Positions 41,193 through 50,319 of a DNA stretch of 64,000 bases are shown here, in pieces (the stretch's first letter is position 1; the number at the start of each line of letters is the position of its first letter). Below the pieces are notes generated by a model, which worked only from the letters and a program-made list of their open reading frames with translations, made no database searches and was not told where the DNA came from. The DNA lies in contig RDXN01000031.1 of assembly GCA_004292855.1 (NCBI GenBank), positions 1 through 64,000 on the forward strand, in the 5' to 3' direction. Source of the stretch: Cytophagales bacterium (GTDB lineage Bacteria; Bacteroidota; Bacteroidia; Cytophagales; Spirosomataceae). Position numbers and translations under genes: made by a program.

Positions 41193-42779
41193 TTACTCCT
41201 CGGCAGCAACCGGGCGATTCTTGATGTAAAACAAACCAATAGTGAAACTCACAGCGGCCACAATAATCGGATACCAGAGACCCTCCAGATACGGCGTTGC
41301 GTAGGGCAGAGCCTCGCTTGCTTTCTCGGCAGCCATATTGGCTTCTTTTGCGCCCGTTGCCAAATACGTAGCCACGGCAGGAAGCAGACCACCAAACACC
41401 CCGTTTCCAATATGATACGGAAGCGACATCGAGGTGTAACGAATCTTGGTCGGGAACATCTCCACCAGGAAGGCCGCAATTGGGCCGTACACCATCGTCA
41501 CGAAGAACACCTGAATAAACACCAACCAGATCAGCGTCCAGCGGTCGTCGTCGTTGATGCTGACGGTCTTTTTCACCTCGGCCTTTGCGGGTTCGGCGTT
41601 GGGATCAGCCGCGATTTTGAGCTTGGTAACTTCGGTCAGTTTCGTACCGTCGGTGTACTCCTTCTTCACGGTTTTCGTCATAATAGAAGCCTCCGCCACC
41701 TTCGGGTTAGCCATTACCACCGAATCCTTAATGGTAGCCGCCGTTATTTCCTGCTTGTTCGCGAGGTTCGTGGCCTGATACATGCGCTCGTAGATCGGGC
41801 GATAGGCCACAAGGGCAACCAACATACCAGCCAGCATGATGCCTTTGCGACCAATGCGATCCGACAGCCAGCCAAACAGCACAAAAAACGGCGTTGCCAT
41901 CAGCAAGGCGATACTCATCAGGCCGTCGGCCTGAAGGGCGTCGACATTGCACACCGTTTTGATGAAGCTCATGGCGTAGAACTGGCCTGTATACCAAACG
42001 ACACCCTGCCCCATCGTAGCTCCAAACAAGGCCAGCAACACAAACTTGAAGTTGAATTTGTTGCCAAAACTCTCTTTAAGCGGGTTAGTCGAGGTTTTGC
42101 CCTCGGCTTTCACCTTCGCAAACAGGGGCGACTCGTGCATGTTGCGCCGGATGATATACGACACACCCACCATCAGAATCGACACCCAGAACGGAACCCG
42201 CCAGCCCCAATCGTCGAAGGCCTCTTTGCTCATCGACGTACGAGTGAGCAGAATCACGATCAGCGACACAAACAAACCCGCCGTTGCCGTAATCTGAATC
42301 CAGGAAGTCCAAAAGCCCCGACCCTCAGCAGGCGAATGTTCAGCTACATAGGTAGCGGCCCCGCCATATTCGCCACCGAGCGCGAGACCCTGCAACAGAC
42401 GCAACACCAGCACCAACAGCGGGGCCATAAAGCCGATGGTCTCATAATCGGGCACCAAACCAATGAGAAAAGTAGCCCCGCCCATGAGCAGGAGCGTGAC
42501 CATAAAGGTGTATTTACGGCCAATCAAATCGCCAAGTCGCCCGAAGAAAAGGGCACCAAAAGGCCGGACCACAAAACCAGCGGCAAAGGTGGCCAGTGTA
42601 CTTAGAAAGGCGGCTGTAGAATTGCCTTCAGGGAAAAACTTGGTGGCCAGGATGGTCGCCAGCGAACCAAAGATGTAGAAATCGTACCACTCAATGAGTG
42701 TTCCGACTGAGGAGGCCCCGATCACATTCACTAAAGACCGGGTGTTGCTCTTTTTTTGCGTTTGATGTTCAGAAATCAT
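41193..42779 (-). CDS. MFS symporter, metabolite:H+ (MHS) type
   Basis: 528 aa, 12 predicted membrane helices, MFS motif A GRLGDLIGRKYTFMV near residue 82, and ALGGEYGGAATYVAEHSP near 130, characteristic of MHS sugar/organic-acid symporters (ProP, KgtP, ShiA class). An unusually long hydrophilic insert (about 335-420: ANKQEITAATIKDSVVMANP to VKKTVSINDDDR, quoted in parts) separates two helices in the C-terminal half. Placed upstream of prpE and acsA on the same strand, it is a good candidate for uptake of acetate, propionate or related acids. A hairpin lies just before the start codon. Confidence 0.88.
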   Translation of the reverse strand: MISEHQTQKKSNTRSLVNVIGASSVGTLIEWYDFYIFGSLATILATKFFPEGNSTAAFLSTLATFAAGFVVRPFGALFFGRLGDLIGRKYTFMVTLLLMGGATFLIGLVPDYETIGFMAPLLVLVLRLLQGLALGGEYGGAATYVAEHSPAEGRGFWTSWIQITATAGLFVSLIVILLTRTSMSKEAFDDWGWRVPFWVSILMVGVSYIIRRNMHESPLFAKVKAEGKTSTNPLKESFGNKFNFKFVLLALFGATMGQGVVWYTGQFYAMSFIKTVCNVDALQADGLMSIALLMATPFFVLFGWLSDRIGRKGIMLAGMLVALVAYRPIYERMYQATNLANKQEITAATIKDSVVMANPKVAEASIMTKTVKKEYTDGTKLTEVTKLKIAADPNAEPAKAEVKKTVSINDDDRWTLIWLVFIQVFFVTMVYGPIAAFLVEMFPTKIRYTSMSLPYHIGNGVFGGLLPAVATYLATGAKEANMAAEKASEALPYATPYLEGLWYPIIVAAVSFTIGLFYIKNRPVAAEE

Positions 42780-42780
42780 G

Positions 42781-42822
42781 GCAAGGGGTTTCCCAAAACT
42801 GATAATTTAAGAAACCCCCTGC
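42781..42822 (-). promoter_or_regulatory. Hairpin directly upstream of the MHS transporter start
   Basis: 12-bp arms (42781-42792 and 42811-42822, GGGGTTTC/GAAACCCC type, one mismatch) end 2 bp before the transporter ATG on the minus strand, after the SulP gene. It could end SulP transcripts or hide the transporter ribosome-binding site; no T-run follows in the minus direction. Confidence 0.45.
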
Positions 42823-42849
42823 GCTATTTTACTCTTTCGTAGACTCCAT

Positions 42850-44463
42850 TCATTCAACCAACACCTCTTTAATAGGGGCAATTTTGGGCAATTTACGCTT
42901 GTCTTTGCGTACGTCGCGGAGTTCGTACTGGATTCCCTGCGCTTTCGCTACTTGTTTAAAATCATAGAGCATGTTGAAAATGTCGTGGTCGATAAAATGG
43001 GCATTTGCGCCATCGACCACCACCTGATCGCCCGGTTGCAAGCTTCGGAGGGTCTCTTTTAGTTGCGGTTTGCTCAGGAAGTACAAATCCTTGAGCATCT
43101 TGATTTCGATAGCTTTTCCTTTACGCGTTACCTGAATGGTCGACTGCGAATTGGTATAGAGAACAAACAAAATACCAACTACGGCCCCGATGCCAATCCC
43201 AATCAGCAAATCGGTAAAAATAATCCCTAACACCGTGATAATGAACGGAATAAACTGACTAATACCATCATTGAAAATGTTCTTAAAAATAGCAGGCTTG
43301 GCCAGTTTGTAGCCTACCATAATCAGGATTGCCGCCAGGCACGATAACGGAATGTAGTTGAGCAACGACCCCGCAGCAAACACCGCCGTTGCCAGCAGTA
43401 CCCCGTGCGTAATGGTCGACACGCGGGTTTTGGCCCCCCCAAACACGTTGGCCGAGGTGCGCACCACCACCGATGTTACGGGTAAACCGCCCAACAAGCC
43501 CGATACCATGTTGCCGATCCCCTGCGCAATCAATTCCTGATTGGGCGATGATACCCGCCGTTGCTCATCCAACTGATCGGCGGCTTCCAGGTTCAAGAGG
43601 GTTTCTAAACTGGCGACCACCGCAATGGTGGCCCCGACAGCCCAAACCCGTGGGTTCGTGAATGCCGAGAAATCGGGGAACGTAAAAATAGACCACCAGG
43701 GTTTATCGGTGGCCACGGTCGGAATCTGAACCATGTGCTGATGAGCCGTATCGCCCATGTACCATTCGGGTTTGAACACCCGAAAGGCCTCGTTTAGGGC
43801 AATGCCCACAAAAACGACCATCAGGGCCGCAGGCAAGTTCTTAAAAAATCGCCAGCCCCGCCCGGCCAGTCGTTCCCAGCCAATCAGGATCGCAAGCGAG
43901 ACTGTACTAATGATAACCGCCCCTATACTAGCCGTTTCGAAGGCCCTGTAAATTTCAGACAAGGTGTTTTCGCCATCAGCCAGTTGTTGAAACTCAAATT
44001 CGCCTTCGTAATCGTTATCGCGGCCCAGCGCGTGCGGAATCTGTTTGAGTACAATAACAATACCAATGGCCACAAGCATGCCTTTGATAACGCTGTCGGG
44101 GAAGAAACTGCTCAGTTTGCCCGCCCGGAGCAGTCCCATGCCGAGTTGAATGACACCAGCCAGCACAACACCGCACAGAAATATCTCGTAGGCCCCTACC
44201 TTTGTGATGGCGTCGGCCACGATAACGGCCAAACCAGCCGCTGGGCCGCTCACGCTCATTTCGGACCCGGACAATAGGCCCACAACAAGGCCGCCAATGA
44301 TGCCCGCCACAAGGCCCGAAAACAAGGGAGCACCCGAAGCCAGTGCAATGCCTAAACAAAGTGGGAGAGCCACTAAAAATACGGAAAGCCCGGCAGGCAG
44401 GTCGTAGCGTAGCAAACCAGGGGAATAGTGGGTGAGCGTACGAAACGGATTAACTTTTTGCAT
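42850..44463 (-). CDS. SulP-family anion transporter with STAS domain
   Basis: 537 aa. The core LRYDLPAGLSVFLVALPLCLG starts the transmembrane region (about 12-14 helices). Family motifs include ASGAPLFSGLVAGIIGGLVVG, GPAAGLAVIVADA, and ANVFGGAKTRVSTI near 320. A short C-terminal STAS domain (about 455-520: LRSLQPGDQVVVDGANAHFID) completes it. SulP proteins move sulfate, bicarbonate or organic anions; with no sulfur genes nearby, bicarbonate or a carboxylate is possible. It lies upstream of the MHS symporter on the same strand with a 70-bp gap. Confidence 0.92.
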   Translation of the reverse strand: MQKVNPFRTLTHYSPGLLRYDLPAGLSVFLVALPLCLGIALASGAPLFSGLVAGIIGGLVVGLLSGSEMSVSGPAAGLAVIVADAITKVGAYEIFLCGVVLAGVIQLGMGLLRAGKLSSFFPDSVIKGMLVAIGIVIVLKQIPHALGRDNDYEGEFEFQQLADGENTLSEIYRAFETASIGAVIISTVSLAILIGWERLAGRGWRFFKNLPAALMVVFVGIALNEAFRVFKPEWYMGDTAHQHMVQIPTVATDKPWWSIFTFPDFSAFTNPRVWAVGATIAVVASLETLLNLEAADQLDEQRRVSSPNQELIAQGIGNMVSGLLGGLPVTSVVVRTSANVFGGAKTRVSTITHGVLLATAVFAAGSLLNYIPLSCLAAILIMVGYKLAKPAIFKNIFNDGISQFIPFIITVLGIIFTDLLIGIGIGAVVGILFVLYTNSQSTIQVTRKGKAIEIKMLKDLYFLSKPQLKETLRSLQPGDQVVVDGANAHFIDHDIFNMLYDFKQVAKAQGIQYELRDVRKDKRKLPKIAPIKEVLVE

Positions 44464-44545
44464 AATAGAATACGTTCAGAGAATCGAAGTGGTTACAGTT
44501 CTAAACCACAAATCTAAAACAGGAGAAACGTAAAAAAAGTCTTGC

Positions 44546-45826
44546 TTGAATACCATTTCAGACAAAATACCCCTCACAACGGTCGAGAAGGCATTTATTG
44601 CTGCCAACGCCCAAACAAATCTACAGGCGTTGCTGCTCAAACAGTCGGGGAGCAACGGCCTTGATTTGAAAAAGCTGGCGGTTCAGATCGCGGCTCGCCA
44701 ACGCCTGCGCCACAAACTGCCTACGTGGGTAGCCAACCCCGACCTGGTGTTTCCGCAAACGGTATCGGTGGAGCAGGCATCGTCGGAGCAAACCGCCAGG
44801 TATAAGGCCGGCGTGGTCGCTAAAACCACGTCGACACCGCCCGCTCACCTGATCGACGGAACCGGGGGCATGGGTGTCGACACATGGGCGTTTGCGGGGG
44901 TCGCCCAACGCGTAACCTACCTGGAGCGCGATGCCGACCTGGCTCAACTGGCTCAACACAACCTCCCTCTGCTTGGTTGTACAAACGCGACAGTGCTGAA
45001 CACCCAATCCGACCTGTTTCTGACCTCGTTGACAGCCCCCGTCGATTGGATCTACCTCGACCCCGCCCGGCGCGATAGCCGGGGGGCGCGGGTGGCCCAA
45101 CTCGATGCCTGCGAACCCAACGTGGTGGCCTGGTGGCCCATGCTACAAGCCAGATCAACGCATATTTTGCTCAAAACGGCACCTCTGATCGATCTGGAGG
45201 CAACAATCCGACAGCTACCGAACATCCAGGCCATTCACGTGGTGGCGGTGCAACACGAAGTGAAAGAGGTGTTGTTTGTGGCGGGCACCGGGCCAATCCT
45301 CCCCGACGATATCCTGATCACTGCTGTGGATATGACCTCAACGGGCGAGGTAACGTTCACGTTCCGACGGGCCGACGAACGGTCTGTTTCTGTACCGCTG
45401 CGTGATCCTGCACAGTATCTTTACGAACCCAACGCGGCTATTTTGAAAGCGGGGGCATTTCGGGCAGTAGCGGCTCGGTTTGGACTGACTAAACTAGCCG
45501 CCCACAGCCATCTATACACATCAGAAACGCTCATAAATGCTTTTCCCGGTCGAACATTCCGGGTCGAAGCGGTCTGTAAACCAAGCCGTTCCGAACTACA
45601 GGCTTACGTTCCTACCCTCAAAGCCAACCTGACTGTGCGAAATTTTCCGCAGACGGTTGAAGACCTCCGCAAAAAATTGAGTCTAAAGGAGGGCGGAGAT
45701 CAGTATGTATTTGCTACCACGCTCCAAAACGGCGACAAACGATTGCTGGTCACGAGCAAAGTGGCGTCAGATCGGATTATCACTAACTTTACCCCAAACA
45801 CAATCCCACGAGAACAAAACCAATGA
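44546..45826 (+). CDS. Class I SAM methyltransferase with THUMP-like domain
   Basis: 426 aa. The start is TTG at 44546: an in-frame stop lies 15 bp upstream and no suitable ATG exists, while family members begin in this position (LTTVEKAFIAANAQTNLQAL). The central Rossmann region includes HLIDGTGGMGVDTWAFAG near 95 (SAM binding), VTYLERDADLAQLA, and DWIYLDPARRDSRGARV near 170 with the DPAR catalytic-type motif of nucleic-acid methyltransferases. C-terminal PSRSELQAYVPTLKANLTVRNF is the THUMP-like ferredoxin fold. RNA methylation is likely; the target is unknown. It overlaps the next gene by 4 bp. Confidence 0.87.
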   Translation: MNTISDKIPLTTVEKAFIAANAQTNLQALLLKQSGSNGLDLKKLAVQIAARQRLRHKLPTWVANPDLVFPQTVSVEQASSEQTARYKAGVVAKTTSTPPAHLIDGTGGMGVDTWAFAGVAQRVTYLERDADLAQLAQHNLPLLGCTNATVLNTQSDLFLTSLTAPVDWIYLDPARRDSRGARVAQLDACEPNVVAWWPMLQARSTHILLKTAPLIDLEATIRQLPNIQAIHVVAVQHEVKEVLFVAGTGPILPDDILITAVDMTSTGEVTFTFRRADERSVSVPLRDPAQYLYEPNAAILKAGAFRAVAARFGLTKLAAHSHLYTSETLINAFPGRTFRVEAVCKPSRSELQAYVPTLKANLTVRNFPQTVEDLRKKLSLKEGGDQYVFATTLQNGDKRLLVTSKVASDRIITNFTPNTIPREQNQ

Positions 45827-46494
45827 GAACGATTCTAAATTTCATCCTGCTGACACTATTGAGTCTCAGCACCTATGCACAAACCGTGTATGCAACCGAA
45901 CAAACCGTCGACAAGGTCAAGGTGCCCGGATTAGCCCTCACGCTGCCCATCGACGAAAAATCCGTTGACCGCGAGTGGGAACCCTTTCTGCGAACGCTCG
46001 GCCGACCCAATTCATCACGGGGTGTTTATCGGGTCGCAAACGCCGACATCCGGGCCATTTCTGCCGAACCTATTAACATGGTGAGTGAGGTGAAAGGCAA
46101 CAAAACATCAACTACCGTTTTTGCTGCGTTCGATCTGGGCAGCGGTAATTTCGTAAAATCGGGGGATGCTGCGTATGCGGCCGCCGAGACATTCCTGAAG
46201 GATTTTGCCACCAAAGCCGTCTATAACGCAACGGTTCGGGGGGCCGAAGACGCTTTGAGCGAGTCACAGAAAAACCACCAGAAGATGGTGCAGAAAGGCG
46301 AGCGTCTCCAACGTGATATCGAGCGAAACAAACGTGAGAAAGAAAAGCTGCTTAAAAACATCGACGAAAACGCCAAGGAACTTGAGCAACTCACAAAAGA
46401 CGTTGCCACAAACAAGACCGACCAAACCACCGCCCTCACCGATATGGACGCCAAGATGAAAAATGTTGAAACGGTGAAGGGGAAAAAACAGTGA
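45823..46494 (+). CDS. Exported coiled-coil protein of unknown function
   Basis: 223 aa. A signal peptide (MRTILNFILLTLLSLSTYAQ) is followed by a compact domain (about 25-140: LTLPIDEKSVDREWEPFLRTLG, cited in part) and a long charged coiled coil (about 145-223: KNHQKMVQKGERLQRDIERNKREKEKLLK, cited in part). It starts within the ATGA overlap at the methyltransferase stop, so the two are co-translated. Probably periplasmic. No family name is recognised. Confidence 0.75.
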   Translation: MRTILNFILLTLLSLSTYAQTVYATEQTVDKVKVPGLALTLPIDEKSVDREWEPFLRTLGRPNSSRGVYRVANADIRAISAEPINMVSEVKGNKTSTTVFAAFDLGSGNFVKSGDAAYAAAETFLKDFATKAVYNATVRGAEDALSESQKNHQKMVQKGERLQRDIERNKREKEKLLKNIDENAKELEQLTKDVATNKTDQTTALTDMDAKMKNVETVKGKKQ

Positions 46495-46600
46495 GCAGTG
46501 AACAGTGAACAGATAACAGATAACAGTAAGCAGATTCCTAGCTGTTGGCTGTTATCTGTTCACTGCTCACTGTTATCTGTTCATTGTTATCTGCTCGCTG
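46490..46600. repeat. Simple-word inverted repeat (CAGTGAGCAGTGAACAG family)
   Basis: Between convergent genes, repeats of GTGAACAGTGAACAGATAAC and of its complement (GTTATCTGTTCACTG) form a long imperfect hairpin around AGATTCCTAGCTG. The same word set occurs in the porZ signal-peptide repeat at 4377. It may act as a bidirectional terminator. Confidence 0.85.
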
Positions 46601-47620
46601 TTAAAGCGATTTTCTGACAATCAACCGAAACGGATTTTCTATGTGTTGGGGCGTGTTACCCAGTACAAGTTCGGCAGCCGTATAACCCATACCCGCAAAA
46701 TCGGTCGACATCACGGTGATGCCATCGAGCAACAGTTCTTTCAACAGTGTTTCGTTATACGACAGAATACCAACCTCCTCTCCTACCTGAAAGTCAGTTT
46801 CTTTGATTTTTTTTATGACGGAATAGAGGTCTTCCTCCATCAGATTGATATAGGCATACCCCGCTTTGACTTCCTCTTTCTCCATATCGGGCAGCACACG
46901 TCCCTCGAACCGATGCTCGTAGCAAAACCGGTAAAACCCACTCAAAATAGCACGAGGCAGGTACGTGTTAACGGGAAATAGAATATTTAACGTGGTGTAT
47001 TTTCGGAGTAAGGGCAGGGCCTCGCCCAACGCCGACATCAGGTCTTTTTCGAAGTTCTGATACACCGCCGAGTAGTTGCCGGTTACGCCCTCCACCAGCT
47101 TATCGAGCACCACTAATTTGTGTTTGGGCAACCGGTCGATCAACCGAACGGCCTGCTCGTCGCGGTCGTAGAAATGGGCAATCACCACGTAGTGCGTGTA
47201 GCCCTGATTATGTCGTTCGAGCAGGTCCGCAAACTGCTTGTAATCATTATTGTAGATATAGAAGTCAATGCTCGCGTCGGTTCCAAGCCGCTCGACAAAC
47301 GCATCATAAATCATTTTTTTGTGGGCACTGAGCTTGTTGAACAGGAGCAGAATTTTCAGGTTTCGGCCCAACCGGGTGTGGTTAATATAATACCCCTTAC
47401 CCTGCACCGATTGAATTATTTCGTTCTCTTTGAGCAAATCATACGCCTTTTCAACGGTGCCTTTCGCGACATCGAAATGAGCGCAAAGCTCATAAATTGA
47501 CGGTAGCTTCTCGCCGGGAACGATGTCATGGTTTTCGATACCCGACACAATCGAGTTGTAAATCTGTACGTACTTCGGGGTCGGCAAAAAGTCGTTTATG
47601 GCAATATGGTCGAGTATCAT
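46601..47620 (-). CDS. GntR-type regulator with LacI-like sensor domain
   Basis: 339 aa. An N-terminal GntR winged helix (about 15-80: YVQIYNSIVSGIENHDIVPG, EKLPSIYELCAHFDVAKGTV, VQGKGYYINH) is fused to a periplasmic-binding-protein-like sensor domain (about 90-335), with ILLLFNKLSAHKKMIYDAF, VVIAHFYDRD, VVLDKLVEGV and VEVGILSYNETLLKELLL-type strands. Such regulators usually respond to a sugar, but no transport or sugar genes adjoin it. It is divergent from the first of the two tandem barrel genes (151-bp gap). Confidence 0.87.
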   Translation of the reverse strand: MILDHIAINDFLPTPKYVQIYNSIVSGIENHDIVPGEKLPSIYELCAHFDVAKGTVEKAYDLLKENEIIQSVQGKGYYINHTRLGRNLKILLLFNKLSAHKKMIYDAFVERLGTDASIDFYIYNNDYKQFADLLERHNQGYTHYVVIAHFYDRDEQAVRLIDRLPKHKLVVLDKLVEGVTGNYSAVYQNFEKDLMSALGEALPLLRKYTTLNILFPVNTYLPRAILSGFYRFCYEHRFEGRVLPDMEKEEVKAGYAYINLMEEDLYSVIKKIKETDFQVGEEVGILSYNETLLKELLLDGITVMSTDFAGMGYTAAELVLGNTPQHIENPFRLIVRKSL

Positions 47621-47771
47621 TTATGTATCTATCTAGTAGCTATCAGACAACAAAAACCAAAAGAAATTCATGCCTAAACGGAGTTTTATGCGTCTAAAAA
47701 GGGAGCAGGTAGTCAAAGAGCTTTTTAGCCCCTCAACAAAGTTTGCTCAACATCCTCTCTAATGCCCGTTT

Positions 47772-48356
47772 ATGAAGCTTTTTTTTACGCTAATTTGTTG
47801 CCTGTGGTCGGTACTGTGCGTTGCTCAAGAGTTTAAACCGTTCAAAGTTAATACATCCATCGGGTATGCCCGCCCCGCCCGTTCTACGTCGGCAGGGGGG
47901 GTGTTAATTGGCGTTGAGCCGAAATACGGTCTTTCGGATCATCTCGATATCGGTCTTCGCATCGAAGGTGCCATTATGGGTCGTACGCTGGAACTACTCA
48001 ACTGGGCCTCCGAGACACGCCTTCAGTTTTCAGGCTCTTACGTTCTAACAGGCACTTACCTCTTCACCACAACCGATTTTCGACCGTATGCCGGACTTGG
48101 CGTTGGGTTTTTCCGAACGGGGGGCATGCGTCTCGGCGAAGATCAGAGTATTCTCCTGTCGGCTTCGCACAAACCGGGTGGCATGGTTCGAGCTGGTTTC
48201 AAATACGATCATTTTAACTTTGGCCTCGATTATAATATTGTTCCAACAAGCAAGTATCTAATGGATGTTGCGCCCGCCAAAACGGCCACGGCGAAGTCAT
48301 TCAACTCGTATCTCGGTGTCCGTATTGGGTTCGATATTGGTGGCGGCTGGTATTAA
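47772..48356 (+). CDS. Outer-membrane beta-barrel protein, paralog A
   Basis: 194 aa with a signal peptide (MKLFFTLICCLWSVLCVAQ). The repeated opening EFKPFKVNTSIGYARP and the later GVEPKYGLSDHLDIGLRIEGAIMGR are shared almost word for word with the next gene. It ends GVRIGFDIGGGWY. A small eight-strand barrel of unknown role, formed by tandem duplication with 48476-49063. Confidence 0.82.
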   Translation: MKLFFTLICCLWSVLCVAQEFKPFKVNTSIGYARPARSTSAGGVLIGVEPKYGLSDHLDIGLRIEGAIMGRTLELLNWASETRLQFSGSYVLTGTYLFTTTDFRPYAGLGVGFFRTGGMRLGEDQSILLSASHKPGGMVRAGFKYDHFNFGLDYNIVPTSKYLMDVAPAKTATAKSFNSYLGVRIGFDIGGGWY

Positions 48357-48380
48357 ATCGACGATACATTAATAAACAAT

Positions 48381-48409
48381 TTGACATATCCGTATAAAAA
48401 CTATCTTTG
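48381..48409 (+). promoter_or_regulatory. Promoter of paralog B
   Basis: TTG at 48381-48383 and TATCTTTG at 48402-48409 match the Bacteroidota -33/-7 consensus with about 18 bp between. A CTCATG...CATGAG inverted repeat (48418-48434) follows and may regulate. The element is 67 bp before the start codon. Confidence 0.7.
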
Positions 48410-48475
48410 CCGTTGAACTCATGAACGGCATGAGATTTATCGTACAATCCATTCATTATCTAACCATTCTTTTTT

Positions 48476-49063
48476 ATGAAAAGAGTATTCACACTCGTGC
48501 TGGGTTTGCTGGCCTTTGGAGCTACTGCCCAGGATTTCAAACCATTTAAAGTGAACACGTCACTTGGCTTCGCGAAACCAGGCGGGGCTGGCTCGTCAGG
48601 GGGTATTTTGTTCGCCGTAGAACCCAAATACAGCCTGAACGACCAACTGGAAGTAGGTTTGCGGATGGAGGGGGCTATTATGGGCCGCGCGGTAGAAGTA
48701 AATGGTGAGTTGGATGGTGCCGAAATTAAGCTTGCCGGTTCGTATGTGTTGACGGGCAACTACTTCTTCACCGTTTCGCAATTTCGGCCCTACGCTGGGG
48801 TTGGCGTGGGTTTGTACTCAACGGGGGGCGTCGGTGGAGGCAGTAACTCAAACGTCGACCTCGAAGCATCTCGTAAACTTGGTGCAATGGGTCGGGTTGG
48901 TTTCAAATACGGTCACCTGAACGTGGCGGCTGAGTACAATTACGTGCCTTCGACCAAGTACACCGTCAATCTAAACAACACGACTGCCGCAGCCGCAAAG
49001 TCGCAAAACTCGTACATCGGCATCAAGCTTGGCGTTGATATTGGCGGGGGTTGGTACGAGTAG
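48476..49063 (+). CDS. Outer-membrane beta-barrel protein, paralog B
   Basis: 195 aa with a signal peptide (MKRVFTLVLGLLAFGATAQ) and the same plan as paralog A (DFKPFKVNTSLGFAKPGG, VEPKYSLNDQLEVGLRMEGA, LTGNYFFTVSQFRPYAGVG; end GVDIGGGWYE). About 120 bp separate the two, with an independent promoter. A recent tandem duplication is likely. Confidence 0.85.
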   Translation: MKRVFTLVLGLLAFGATAQDFKPFKVNTSLGFAKPGGAGSSGGILFAVEPKYSLNDQLEVGLRMEGAIMGRAVEVNGELDGAEIKLAGSYVLTGNYFFTVSQFRPYAGVGVGLYSTGGVGGGSNSNVDLEASRKLGAMGRVGFKYGHLNVAAEYNYVPSTKYTVNLNNTTAAAAKSQNSYIGIKLGVDIGGGWYE

Positions 49064-49090
49064 GCCCATCCACAACGAGCCAAAACCGAA

Positions 49091-49121
49091 TTGGTCAGAA
49101 CGGTCTTGGGCGGTATCTTTG
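49091..49121 (+). promoter_or_regulatory. Promoter of hisC-like gene
   Basis: TTG at 49091-49093, 20 bp, then TATCTTTG at 49114-49121: a strong match to the Bacteroidota consensus, about 20 bp before the start codon at 49142. The leader would be very short. Confidence 0.7.
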
Positions 49122-49141
49122 CGTCAACGACTGACTGACGA

Positions 49142-50260
49142 ATGCGTACATTTCAATTTGCCAATTTATTACGGCCTCATATTTTAACGCTCTCTCCTTA
49201 CTCGTCGGCTCGTGACGAGTACACGGGTAAGGAAGGTGTTTTTCTTGACGCCAACGAAAATCCACTCGGTTCGGCACTCCGGGCTTCAACTACCAGCCCC
49301 GGGCAGTATAACCGCTACCCCGACCCCTATCAATCGGCGATTAAAGAACGTCTGGCACCCATCAAGGGCGTGCGTCCCGGCCAGATTTTCCTGGGCAACG
49401 GCTCCGACGAACCCATCGACCTGCTCATTCGGGCCACCTGTACCCCCGGCCAAACCGACTCTATTCTGATCCTGCCCCCCACCTACGGCATGTATGAGGT
49501 ATCGGCTACGATCAACGACGTTCGGCTTATCAAGGTGCCGTTGACCCCCGATTTCCATCTCGACGTCGAGGCCGTAATCGCAGCTATTGAGCCAACAACC
49601 AAAATTATCTGGCTTTGTTCGCCCAACAATCCGTCGGGTAATCAGCTTGACTCCGGCGCGATTCGGCAGGTGATTGAAGCGGCAACCCACGCGGTTGTGG
49701 TTGTCGACGAAGCCTATATCGACTTCGCTCAGGGGCCATCGTGGACCACGGAACTCGACCGCTACCCGAACCTGATCGTCCTGCAAACGTTTTCGAAAGC
49801 CTGGGGATTAGCTGCACTTCGGTTGGGCATGTGTTTTGCGTCGGAAGAGATTGTTCGGGTGTTGAACAAGATTAAGCCACCCTACAATATTTCGGCCCCT
49901 ACGCAGGCTCTGGGTCTGGAAGCTCTCGACAATGTAGCACAAAAAGACGCAATGGTCGCCGAGATCCTGGCCGAACGAGCCGTTTTGGTTGAGCAGCTAC
50001 GTCCTCTCTCCATCGTTGAACAGGTATATCCCACCGACGCCAATTTTGTGCTGGTGCGTTTTACAGATGCGAAGGCTATTTTCGAGTACCTTATCAACAA
50101 ACAGGTTATTGTGCGCGACCGCTCGAAGGTTATGCTTTGCGCGGGATGCCTGCGTATTTCGGTCGGAACCCGGCCCGAAAACGAGGTACTTTTGGCCCAT
50201 TTGCAACAGTATGCCAACTCAGCACGTTTGTCGGTTAACGCCGACGCATTAACTCACTAA
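49142..50260 (+). CDS. hisC: Histidinol-phosphate aminotransferase
   Basis: 372 aa PLP enzyme transferring an amino group to imidazole-acetol phosphate in histidine synthesis. DANENPLGS near residue 38, YPDPYQSAIKERLA near 60, GNGSDEPIDLLIRA near 83, SPNNPSGNQLD near 160, VVDEAYIDFA near 187, and Lys219 in FSKAWGLAALRLGM carries PLP. Length and motifs fit HisC well. Other his genes are absent from this window, so the copy is separate from the main operon or belongs to a phenylalanine/tyrosine-specific paralog. Confidence 0.9.
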   Translation: MRTFQFANLLRPHILTLSPYSSARDEYTGKEGVFLDANENPLGSALRASTTSPGQYNRYPDPYQSAIKERLAPIKGVRPGQIFLGNGSDEPIDLLIRATCTPGQTDSILILPPTYGMYEVSATINDVRLIKVPLTPDFHLDVEAVIAAIEPTTKIIWLCSPNNPSGNQLDSGAIRQVIEAATHAVVVVDEAYIDFAQGPSWTTELDRYPNLIVLQTFSKAWGLAALRLGMCFASEEIVRVLNKIKPPYNISAPTQALGLEALDNVAQKDAMVAEILAERAVLVEQLRPLSIVEQVYPTDANFVLVRFTDAKAIFEYLINKQVIVRDRSKVMLCAGCLRISVGTRPENEVLLAHLQQYANSARLSVNADALTH

Positions 50261-50319
50261 TTTACCTACCATTAACACTGTACCGGGGTCTTGTTACTCC
50301 TGATTAACCCTGTGCTTTT

